Assembly: GCA_024509875.1 (NCBI GenBank)
Contig: JAMPIV010008058.1
Location: 193,501-257,500 of the forward strand
Length of the DNA stretch: 64,000 nucleotides
Source of the DNA: Oreohelix idahoensis
Lineage: Eukaryota > Mollusca > Gastropoda > Stylommatophora > Oreohelicidae
Direction of reading: 5' to 3'
Part shown: positions 32,614 to 42,187 of the stretch, piece after piece
Numbering within the stretch: position 1 is the first letter of the stretch
Layout: each line of letters opens with the position of its first letter
The notes under the pieces: generated by a model
Databases searched by the model: none
The model's input: only the letters and a program-made list of their open reading frames with translations
What the model was told of the DNA's origin: nothing
Program-made: the position numbers and the translations under genes

Positions 32614-35289
32614 ATGTTAGATACCACTCCAGAAGAGATGAGGAAGGCACAGGCTGGGGATAAGACCCTCAAGCCTTGTTTCAGGAAATTGTCAACTTGT
32701 CATACAACTCCAGGCAAGGGAGATTTTTACATGAAAAACAAGTTGATGTATAGGAAGACTGGAGCTAGATCCAAAGGTCAGGGACAGCTGGTACTTCCTA
32801 AAAGATATAGGGCAGAATTAATAAGGAGCCTACATGTGAAACCAGATGGGGACCATGAGAAAATAGGTACCATCATCCAAAAGGTGGCTCACAATTATTA
32901 TTGGCCCAAGGCAAGATGGGACATTGAGAATTTTGTAGAAAGGTGTAGCATAGCACATGAGGGAACACCCACAAGTGGGAACATTGATCAGGACCTGGAC
33001 ACGCCACGGGGCAAAATTAGGCCTGATAATAAAAAGAAAAATAGATTTGATAAAGTGGACCAAATGGAATGGGAAGCCCCTTTTCACGGACAAGCTTCAC
33101 TTAACTGTTTTACAATGGCCACTATGCAGAGAGTGCAAAAAGATGTCTTACCCCAGGATAAGCCGAAAATCCCTCAATCGGACTTAAACAAACTGGAGGA
33201 AGAGGATGTAGAGAGGAAATCTCTCATCAAGAATTTTAAGTGGGGAGAAAGCCCCAAGAAAAAATTGGTAGCGGTCGTTTTGTGCATGATAATTCTGGGA
33301 AGAAAAATCATCACTATAGCGCTTCGAGTGGAAGAGACCATACCGGTGCATGGACAAATAGGTCCACAAAATTAAAGGTCCATATGTAGCGCTGTTAAGA
33401 ACGTGGACTGATGAAAAGGCAGAGGAAAATATTACATCCTCATACCAATATGTGAATGAGCTGACCACTCGTTTAAAAACTGGCTGGAAACTTGCCAATG
33501 AAAATTTGAAACAAGCCAGGAAGAAACATGCTGCCTATTATAACAGGAAAGCTAAAGACAGAGATTTGGCTGTGGGAGAGAAGGTACTGCTTCTTCTCCC
33601 TGGTAGTCAGAATAAGTTACAAATTGGATGGCAAGGTCCATATACAGTTCTAGAGAAGGTGTCTAGAACAAATTATAAGATAGATAAGAAGGGGAAAGAA
33701 AAAATCTATCATGTGAATCTCCTGAAGAAATATTTGGAAAGAGAACATCAGGAAGAGACACACTTGTTGACCTTGTCCATTGCCATGGAGATGAAAAAGG
33801 AACCACTTTCATCATTTGAATATCCATTACACCCCTGTGAGACAGCGGCACAGGTGAAAATCAGTACACATTTAACGAAAAATCAGAAAGAGAGAGTGCA
33901 ACAGGTTCTAGATAATCATACAGAGGTGTTAACAGACCGACCGGGGCATACAAACTTATTGGAATATGATATGAAACTGATAGACCCCACACCTGTCTGT
34001 ATGAAACCCTATTCGATTCCTTTTGCTAAGGAGAAAGCTTTGAAGGAAGAGATAGACTATTTGTTGAAGGAAGGAATTATTTCACACAGTGAATCTTCGT
34101 ATAGTTCCAGTGTGGTACTCTTAAGGAAACCCGCTAGATAACATAGACTCTGTATAGATTACAGGAGACTGAATGCTATTACAGAAGGACAGGTGGATCC
34201 ATTGCCGGATACAAATCAGTTGTTTGCCAGGCTAAATAAAGCTAAATATTTCTCAAAAGTGGATCTGAGTAAAGGATACTATCAGATTCCAGTAAAGCCT
34301 GAGGTTAGACCATACCTAGCTTTTAGTACCTCAGAGGGACACTATGAGTTTAACAGATTGCCATTTGGATTGAAGAATGCGCCTAGTGTCTTCTCTAGAA
34401 TGATGAGAAAATTATTGGACCCTCTGAATAATCCATGTATCACAAATTTCATGGATGATATCCTTATAGCAACAGAAACATTTGAGGAACACATTGACTC
34501 TCTGAACATGCTGTTTAATCGACTTAGAGAAGCGAATTTAACAGCCCGACCAACCAAATGTTGCGTTGGATGTAAAGAATTAGAATTCTTGGGACACACA
34601 GTTTATCAGGGAAACATGACCCCTGACCCAAGAATTTAGAGAAACTAAAGAAAGCCCCGAGACCACAAACCAAGAAAGACGTGAGATCCTTTGTCTCATT
34701 ATGTGGTTTCTACCAAAAGTATATCAAAAACTTTAATTCCATATGTGCACCGTTAACTGATTTGACACGTAAAGGAAATCCAGATCGAATTACATGGACA
34801 CCACAATGTGAATTGGCTTACCAGGAATTGAAGGAAAAGCTCACAAGCAAACCTATTTTGAAATTACCTGACTTAAGTCAAGAATTCATTGTAAGGACGG
34901 ATGCCAGTAATATTGGGTTAGGTGCAACTCTGCTACAGAAATCAGATGCATTGGATGGGGAATTAAGCCCAGTGGCATATGCTAGCAGAAAGTTGAATAA
35001 AGCTGAAACCAACTACTCAACTAGCGAAAAAGAATGTCTTGCAGTAATATGGGCGATAAAGAAATTCAATATTTATCTGTATGGGAAGGCATTTAAGTTG
35101 CAAACGGATCACAAACCTTTGTCGTTTCTAGCGCAGGCTAGACATGAGAATTCTAGATTACTCCGGTGGTCATTATTGATGCAGCCATATGAGTTTTGCA
35201 TAGAGTATATAAGTGGAAAAACAAATCTGGGAGCGGATTTTTTAAGCCGCCATCCGTGTGATGAGAATCACCGTAAGCCCCAGAAATAA
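32614..35289 (+). pseudogene. Pol remnant of the gypsy array, copy 1
   Basis: Domain order: an integrase N-terminal zinc-finger-like piece (LIRSLHVKPDGDHE...YYWPK...FVERCSIAH, second Cys missing); about 430 bp without an integrase core; the GPY module (IGWQGPYTVLEK) near 33625; RT (LDL-type VDLSKGYYQIP, catalytic FMDD) near 34190-34480; and RNase H (RTDASNIGLG, TSEKECLAV, QTDHKPL) to 35289. No protease DSG motif and no DDE core were found. Breaks: a stop at 33373-33375, TAG/TAA at 34139-34141 (copy 2 reads Ser-Gly there) and a one-base loss near 34632. Integrase still stands upstream of RT, as in Gmr1 elements. Non-autonomous and dead as a Pol source. Confidence 0.85.
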
Positions 35290-35346
35290 TAATAAATTTC
35301 TCTATGTGTATATAGAATTATAGACTGACATATAACGTCTGTTTTA

Positions 35347-35359
35347 AGTGGGGAGAATT
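35347..35359 (+). promoter_or_regulatory. Polypurine tract before LTR2
   Basis: agtggggagaatt directly precedes the TG of LTR2. It is identical at 44914-44926 before LTR3. Confidence 0.7.
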
Positions 35360-36912
35360 TGTCGTGAAACATTCTAAATCCACATATATAAATTAAAAGG
35401 TAAATGTAAAGCCTAACAAATAAATTCTATAAAAGGAAAGAAGAATGGTAAAGAACAGTGCTGTCACAATGACTGTACTCGAGATCCCCCTTTTTATGCT
35501 CCGTCTGCAAAATTGTAACGTTTCCACGTTGATAGTAAAGCCTATAGCAGCATACACGCGTTTCCACAAAACAATAAAACGTGTACTGCATTTCTAAGAA
35601 AACCTTGAGATACGCAAGCTGATTAATGACCTAAATTAATACTAACATTAATTACACTACGTTAACATAAAGGGACGGACAGATGGACTTAGGATAGAAA
35701 GAAGGGAGGGCTGATCGGAGGAACACATGCAACACTAAACACGCGTCTCGTGATATTAATGCCACCCCTAACAAGCGTAAGGCCAGACGCAATACTTTTT
35801 TTCAGATGGACAGTGATAAAAAACACTACAACTACGAGAGTATGTTTAAAAACCTGAAAAATGCTTATTGGGAAACATGACATTCTACTGTTTTATGTCC
35901 GAAATCCTGACATTAGTATGACAGTACAGCAGACACCCTAAAAGTTTGGAAGTGAGGAGGTGGTAACAGCACGACTATCCTGGAAAATACATATTTTGAA
36001 CGCCGCCACTTAGCCCCATAAAACTTATATATTTGGGTTCCTTAGGACTTGCTGACAAAGAATATGTTAAGTGTTATGCAAATAGTCTAGGAATTAATAG
36101 GTTATAGCCTAAATAAAATAGTGGTGCTGTCAGACAACACCAAAATCAGAATCGCTCAGTGGCAGATTTTTAAACCACCATTGTACGGGAAATAGGTCCC
36201 CATGTTACCTCCTATTTGATTGGATAGAAATAAATGTAAGGCTAAACACGATTAGTCGGAATATAAATACTATCTTTCGTTTTTAGGGGAGACGGATGGA
36301 AGAGTACTTTTTTCAAACGCTTGGGTAAACATGGCACGATTGGTTAGACCCGTCAATATAGTCACTTAGACGCGTCAGTTCAACACCAGATTTTCAAAAA
36401 TACTTTCTAAAGCAACAGTGCGTTGAGAATCAGCTTATATTTTTCTAAATAAAAGCCTGAGACAGAGGCAGATCGGAATTTGTGCCATAATTTGTGCCAT
36501 TATTCTTCACCAGTCAACGTATCTGTTTATTATTTCCATGAATTGTGGGACTGTGGTCCTAAAGTTATTGAGCAGCACCTGGTCAGAGCTTTGCTGAATC
36601 CAGAGGCGGACAGCATACTCCTTGGTCCATATAGCAAACAGTGAGGTGTCTCCAGAACACAGGGGAGCAATCGAGCAGAGGAGTCTTTTCCTGCCGCCAT
36701 CATGAAAGATAAGCCTATGTGGACAGCGGAGCTCAACATTATGAAACCCCATCTTAAACTGACATTGTATAAAATTAAGAGGGGAAATTAATTGTTTTAA
36801 TGCCAGGAACTGAGAACATCTCCAATACTAGTTCCAACAGAAACAAACACTTGAAGTCATGATGACAAATAACAACCTATCTTGAAATACAAAACCAGTA
36901 TTACCTCATAGT

Positions 36913-39900
36913 CGTAGAAGGCGACTAAGGAGGGTTGGGCATGGGGCCGGTTACCCCATCCTGTAAAAAAAAATTTAAACCACAAAAAACTTCAACAAAT
37001 ATGGACAAGTCAAATAAAGAAAATAAAACACAGCCATCCAAGACAGGGGAAGGTCCTCTCGCGGGGAGGCGTATGATGCAACACAGAGAAAGCCGAAAGG
37101 AGTCTGTGTTGCTGACTAACCTTCTTTCTTCTAGGAGAACTTCCAGATTTGGCACCTGGAATGTTCGGACATTGAACGAACAAGGGAAAGTGGCACAAGT
37201 AGCAGCAGAAATGAGGGAATACAAAATCGAGGTTCTGGGAATGTGTGAAGCAAAGTGGAAGGGGGTAGACAGGAAGAAACTCATCACAGGTGAATTGGTG
37301 CTGTCCTCAGGACACGAAGACGAAAGTTCACACCACAGTGAAGGGGTAGCTCTTATGTTATCTAAAGAAGCACAGAAAGCACTCATTGAATGGGAAGCTG
37401 TGGGACCCAGAATAATAACAGCTATTTTCAAAACAGCTAAAAAGAAAATTCATGTCAATGTCATCCAATGTTATGCACCAACTAATGACAAAGAAGAGTC
37501 TGTGAAAGAAGCATTTTATACTAAACTACAGGAAATTATGGATAAAGTAAAAAGAAGAGACATCACAATTTTGATGGGTGACATGAATGCAAAGATAGGT
37601 ACAGTCAATACCGGATTTGAAGAAGTCATGGGAAAACATGGGCTAGGAGTAATGAATGAAAATGGAGAACTATTCGCAAACTTCTGTGCTTCAAATCAAC
37701 TGGCTATAGGAGGAAGCATGTTTCCACATAAGAGAATACACAAGGCAACATGGATATCACCAGACCATAGAACAGAAAATCAGATCGATCATATATGCAT
37801 AAAGAAGAAGTTTAGATCATCATTGCAGGATGTAAAGGTATATAGAGGAGCAGATGTGGCATCAGATCACCATCTTCTGATAGCCAAAGTAAAAATGAAA
37901 CTCAAGAGATATGCAACAATGCAAAATTATAGACAACAGTTTAATGTAGGACAGCTAAGAAATCAAGAAACAAGAGACAAATTTGCGGTCACAGTATCCA
38001 ACAAATTCCAAGTGCTCCAACAGTTGGAAGACATAGAGAATACAGAAGACTATTGGCAGCAGGTCAAAACGGTATGGAAGGAGACATGTGAAGAAATACT
38101 GGGGAAAAGGGAAAGACAACAAAAAGCATGGATAACAACAGAAACCATCAATAAGATAAAAGATAGAAAAAACAAGAAAGCAGAGTTAAACACAAGCAAA
38201 ACCAGAAGTTCCAAAGCCAAGGCTCAAGAGGTGTACACAGAAGCAAACAAAGAAGTAAAAATAAGTATCAAAAGAGACAAGAGGAAGTATATTGAGGAGT
38301 TGGCAAGAGAGGCAGAAGATGCTGCAGCCAAACGAAATATGAGAGAACTGTATAGCAGCACAAAGAAGCTAACAGGGAAACACAAGCAAACAAGTTGCCT
38401 CATAAAAGATAAGAATGGGAAACTGCTCAGCAATATACAAGAGCAAATGAAGAGGTGGACAGAATATTTTGGGGACCTTCTCAATAGACCAGCTCCACAA
38501 AACCCGCCGGACATCCAGCCAGCAGAAGAAGAGCTACAAATTAACGGTGAAAGACCAACGAAAGAAGAAGTAAAGAAAGCCATAAAGCTTCTAAGAGATG
38601 GAAAAGCGTCTGGACCTGATGGCATTCCAGCAGAGGCCATCAAAGCAGATATCGACACGGCTACAGAGATGTTATATAAATTACTTGGTAAAGTCTGGGA
38701 AAAAGAAGAGATACCAGCAGAATGGAAGGAAGGATATCTGGTTAAGTTGCCTAAGAAGGGAAATCTACAAGAGTGCACAAATTATAGAGGAATAATGTTA
38801 CTATCAGTGCCAGGAAAGGTATTGAACAGGATTATCCTTGAGAGATTAAAGGAGTCCATAGACAAGAAATTGAGAGATGAACAAGCAGGTTTTCGACAAA
38901 ACAGATCATGTACAGACCAGATAGCCACTTTGAGAATAATAGTTGAACAAAGTCTGGAATGGAATTCACCACTATACATCGGATTTGTGGACTACGAAAA
39001 AGCATTTGACAGTGTGGACAGAGAATCACTTTGGAAATTGATGAGGCATTATGGAGTTCCCCTGAAGATCATTAATTTAATAAAGAAAACCTATGAAGAC
39101 ATGACGTGCAGAGTTCTTCATGAAGGACAGCTTACAGAACCATTTGGGATAAGAACAGGAGTGCGACAGGGATGCCTCTTGTCTCCATTTCTTTTCTTGC
39201 TGGCAATAGATTGGGTTATGAGATCATCGACAACACACAACAGAAATGGAATCCAGTGGACTCTGACTAAGCAGTTGGATGATCTGGATTTTGCTGATGA
39301 TTTGGCTCTCCTGTCCCATAACCGTAATCAGATGCAGGACAAATTGAAAACACTCGATGAGAGGTCACAGCATTTGGGTCTGAAAATACACAGGGAAAAG
39401 ACAAAAATAATGCGAATAAATGCAGGTAATGAAAACAGGGTTGAACTTGAAGAAACGCCAATACAAGATGTAGAATCATACACATATCTTGGCAGTAATA
39501 TAGATAAAGTTGGAGGGACAGACAGCGATATCAAAATAAGAATACAAAAAGCAAGAGGAGCTTTCATTGCATTGGGAAATATATGGAGATCAAGAGAAAT
39601 AGGATCCAACACGAAAATAAGAATCTTCAACTCAAATGTGAAGTCAGTCCTATTGTATGGCTCGGAGACATGGAGAACAACAAAGACAACAACCAAAAAG
39701 CTACAGACTTTCATAAATGGGTGCTTGCGTAGAATAGAGGGATTAAAATGGTATGACAAGGTTACCAATGTGGAACTGATGACAAGAACTGGACAAGTGC
39801 CAGTGGAACAAGAGATGAGAAGAAGACGATGGCGATGGATAGGACACACAATGAGGAAACCTGTTGATAGCATTACAAGGCAGTCCTTGTTCTGGAACCC

Positions 39901-40076
39901 TCAGGGCAAGAGAGGCAGAGGAAGACCAAGAAGTACATGGAGAAGAGAGTTGGAAACAGAGGTGAAAATGATGAGGAGAACATGGAAAGAACTTGAGATG
40001 ATGGCACGTGACAGGAGGACTTGGCATGTGTTTGTTGAAGGCCTATGCTCCTTTGGGAGTGGAGGGTTATGAATGA
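36913..40076 (+). mobile_element. Full-length RTE-like LINE, copy 2
   Basis: 3164 bp, same length and same target position as copy 1, with the same duplication at 36900-36912 and 40077-40089. The one nucleotide change I found is t/c near 36979. Confidence 0.93.
36935..40072 (+). CDS. RTE-like LINE endonuclease/RT, copy 2, intact
   Basis: 1045 residues with the same EEP, RT (FADDLALL) and C-terminal motifs as the copy at 27366-30503. The only residue difference is Pro for Ser at position 16. Translations of the opposite strand agree at every other place compared, so the nucleotide identity is close to complete. The flanking LTR DNA is about 1% different. Confidence 0.93.
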   Translation: MGMGPVTPSCKKKFKPQKTSTNMDKSNKENKTQPSKTGEGPLAGRRMMQHRESRKESVLLTNLLSSRRTSRFGTWNVRTLNEQGKVAQVAAEMREYKIEVLGMCEAKWKGVDRKKLITGELVLSSGHEDESSHHSEGVALMLSKEAQKALIEWEAVGPRIITAIFKTAKKKIHVNVIQCYAPTNDKEESVKEAFYTKLQEIMDKVKRRDITILMGDMNAKIGTVNTGFEEVMGKHGLGVMNENGELFANFCASNQLAIGGSMFPHKRIHKATWISPDHRTENQIDHICIKKKFRSSLQDVKVYRGADVASDHHLLIAKVKMKLKRYATMQNYRQQFNVGQLRNQETRDKFAVTVSNKFQVLQQLEDIENTEDYWQQVKTVWKETCEEILGKRERQQKAWITTETINKIKDRKNKKAELNTSKTRSSKAKAQEVYTEANKEVKISIKRDKRKYIEELAREAEDAAAKRNMRELYSSTKKLTGKHKQTSCLIKDKNGKLLSNIQEQMKRWTEYFGDLLNRPAPQNPPDIQPAEEELQINGERPTKEEVKKAIKLLRDGKASGPDGIPAEAIKADIDTATEMLYKLLGKVWEKEEIPAEWKEGYLVKLPKKGNLQECTNYRGIMLLSVPGKVLNRIILERLKESIDKKLRDEQAGFRQNRSCTDQIATLRIIVEQSLEWNSPLYIGFVDYEKAFDSVDRESLWKLMRHYGVPLKIINLIKKTYEDMTCRVLHEGQLTEPFGIRTGVRQGCLLSPFLFLLAIDWVMRSSTTHNRNGIQWTLTKQLDDLDFADDLALLSHNRNQMQDKLKTLDERSQHLGLKIHREKTKIMRINAGNENRVELEETPIQDVESYTYLGSNIDKVGGTDSDIKIRIQKARGAFIALGNIWRSREIGSNTKIRIFNSNVKSVLLYGSETWRTTKTTTKKLQTFINGCLRRIEGLKWYDKVTNVELMTRTGQVPVEQEMRRRRWRWIGHTMRKPVDSITRQSLFWNPQGKRGRGRPRSTWRRELETEVKMMRRTWKELEMMARDRRTWHVFVEGLCSFGSGGL

Positions 40077-40592
40077 ATTACCTCATAGTACTACTACACA
40101 ACTGACCCACATAGTAGAATACTAATAAAATATGTCACTACACGATTCATATTTATAAATTATGTACATATAATTGTGATTACATTTTATTATGATTCCT
40201 GGTTCACTGTGTAGTTGAATCAGGATCTCTATTAGTGAAAGTACTTAATACATATATATATATTTGAAAATTTACCAGTGACTCATTTAAGATAGTCTCA
40301 TAGAGTGTTACATGTATGTGAGTGTCACAATGTTGTCACGTGTGGTGGAATAAATTAAATTGTTTATTTGTCTGTTATTGTTGTGACTTACACTTCATCA
40401 TTTACATAACCCTAGACATTCAACGTAGTCATCACAATATTCCAGAATAATTCTGACTGAGGTATAAATATGTGGTAGCAAGTAAGGTCACCTGTAATAC
40501 ACTACACTTATTAGATACAGATACCTTCACAGCTGATCTCAGTCAGTACACTAAGTCCCCTATAAATATTTATAACATCCCATTTTACCACA

Positions 40593-40625
40593 TATATTGG
40601 GGTCCTGTCCGGGATTTTGAATCTT
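40593..40625 (+). promoter_or_regulatory. Candidate primer-binding site, internal region 2
   Basis: tatat, then tggggtcctgtccgggat from 40598, identical to the site after LTR1. Confidence 0.55.
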
Positions 40626-40795
40626 TCCCTATTATAAATATTGGGGGTAATTCACTTCAGGGAATAATACAATTTAAAAGGTATCCTTGGGTGAAAATAA
40701 ATAAGGTTGAGCTCTCAGTGCCTGTGTTGTCCTGAGTTAATTAGTCATAGATAAAATTGTTTAGTTAAATATTTTAGACATTTACCTGGTAGAAA

Positions 40796-42187
40796 ATGGC
40801 GGACCTGGCCAAATTTCGATCTGCTGCTGTACAGACTGCAAAAGAGTTAGGAATGGACGGGCAAATTATGATTGCTTATGTCACTGCTGAATGTGACAAA
40901 TATATTGAACGGGAAGAAAGAAGATTAGAAAAAGAGGCCGAAAGAAAATTAGAATCTGAAAGGTTGGCCGAAGATAAGAGGTTAGAGGCTGAAAAGGAAA
41001 TTAAGAAGTTACAATTTGAGGCTGAGGCTGAGACTAAGAGGCTGCAGATTGAGGCTGAGGCTAAAGCATTGGAGGCAGAACGAGAAGACAAAAGATTAGC
41101 TGCAGAAAGGGAAGAGAAGAAATTAGCTGCAGAAAGGGAAGAGAAGAAATTAGCTGCAGAAAGGGAAGAGAAGAAATTAGCTGCAGAAAGGGAAGAGAAG
41201 AAATTAGCTGCAGAAAGGGAAGACAAGAGATTAGCTGCAGAAAGGGAAGCAGAAAGAGAGGATAAGAGATTACAAAGGGAACATGAGTTACGACTAAGGG
41301 AGTTTGAGTTTCAAGGCCATGCTCCTGAAAATGGTGCCAGTCCCTTTACCTCTGATGCCACTGCTAGTCAGGGAGCCTCAACCTCAGCTATGAATTTTCA
41401 TTTAGATCATTTTGTTGAGAAAGACGATGATATTGAGAGCTATCTAAATAGATATGAACTATTAGCTACCACGTATGGGTTAGAGAGAGAAAGGTGGAGC
41501 TTAAAGTTATCTCAAGGGCTTCGTGGGGCAGCTTATGAAGTTTTTGCCAAAATGAGCAGAGGTGATCAGGAAAATTATGACATGCTAAAGCAGGCTCTTT
41601 TGTTAAGATATGAAAAGAACGCAGAATTTTATAGAAAAAAATTTAGGAATGCTAAACTACTGTCAGGTGAAACCTATCACCAGTTCTCTGCACGGTTAGA
41701 GACATACTTGGAGAAATGGACTTCTCTGGGGAAAACCCAAGATCTTAAGGAAATGGTCCTTATAGAACAATTAAGAGAGTCCATGGCTCCAGACCTGAGA
41801 AAGTTTCTCATGGAACAAGGTGCAGAGAGGCTGGGTGAGTTGCTAAATGTTGCTGAAAGGTATCAAGCAGCTCAGGCAGAGGTATCAGGTAATAAAAAGA
41901 AACAGGTGGAAAATTTTAGGGCACCACAGAACTTTAATAAATTTGATCCTAGAGATCAAAACAAAGGTAAGCACCAATTTGATAGGCCACGGTATGACAA
42001 TAAAAATAAAACCCCACAATTCGATGAAAGGAAATATGATGAAAGAAAATCTTTCAACCAAGGGAAAAGGTGGTGTAAAAATTGTAAGATGAACAATCAT
42101 GACACTGACCGTTGCAGAAGGAAACCTGTGTTATGGCCACCCTTCAGGTCAGGTCGACCTCAAGACAGGAGGAGGATATTATGTTAG
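40796..42187 (+). CDS. Gag of the second Gmr1-like gypsy family, copy 2
   Basis: 463 residues, nearly identical to the Gag at 31228-32595: coiled coil with EREEKKLAA repeats, capsid/SCAN-like region, and a zinc knuckle CKNCKMNNHDTDRC. It differs at a few residues (for example Ala for Thr near 27, Thr for Ala near 185), and an indel just after the knuckle gives a different C-terminus. A +1 frame beginning at 42112 overlaps its end and leads into the Pol remnant, which may reflect an original frameshift or a later deletion scar. Confidence 0.85.
   Translation: MADLAKFRSAAVQTAKELGMDGQIMIAYVTAECDKYIEREERRLEKEAERKLESERLAEDKRLEAEKEIKKLQFEAEAETKRLQIEAEAKALEAEREDKRLAAEREEKKLAAEREEKKLAAEREEKKLAAEREEKKLAAEREDKRLAAEREAEREDKRLQREHELRLREFEFQGHAPENGASPFTSDATASQGASTSAMNFHLDHFVEKDDDIESYLNRYELLATTYGLERERWSLKLSQGLRGAAYEVFAKMSRGDQENYDMLKQALLLRYEKNAEFYRKKFRNAKLLSGETYHQFSARLETYLEKWTSLGKTQDLKEMVLIEQLRESMAPDLRKFLMEQGAERLGELLNVAERYQAAQAEVSGNKKKQVENFRAPQNFNKFDPRDQNKGKHQFDRPRYDNKNKTPQFDERKYDERKSFNQGKRWCKNCKMNNHDTDRCRRKPVLWPPFRSGRPQDRRRILC

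Larger units (their letters stand above)
35360..40592 (+). repeat. LTR2 of the gypsy array, with RTE insertion
   Basis: Begins TGTCGTGAA. Left of the LINE it shares several states with LTR3 against LTR1 (aaagcc, ctaaatt, aatagg, ggaata, cgtttt, atctg) and has a cluster of private changes at 35510-35610. Next to the LINE it agrees with LTR1 where LTR3 differs (atcatgaaag left of the LINE; acatgt, cacgtg and catcat right of it). This mosaic matters for how the LINE was duplicated. Confidence 0.9.
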
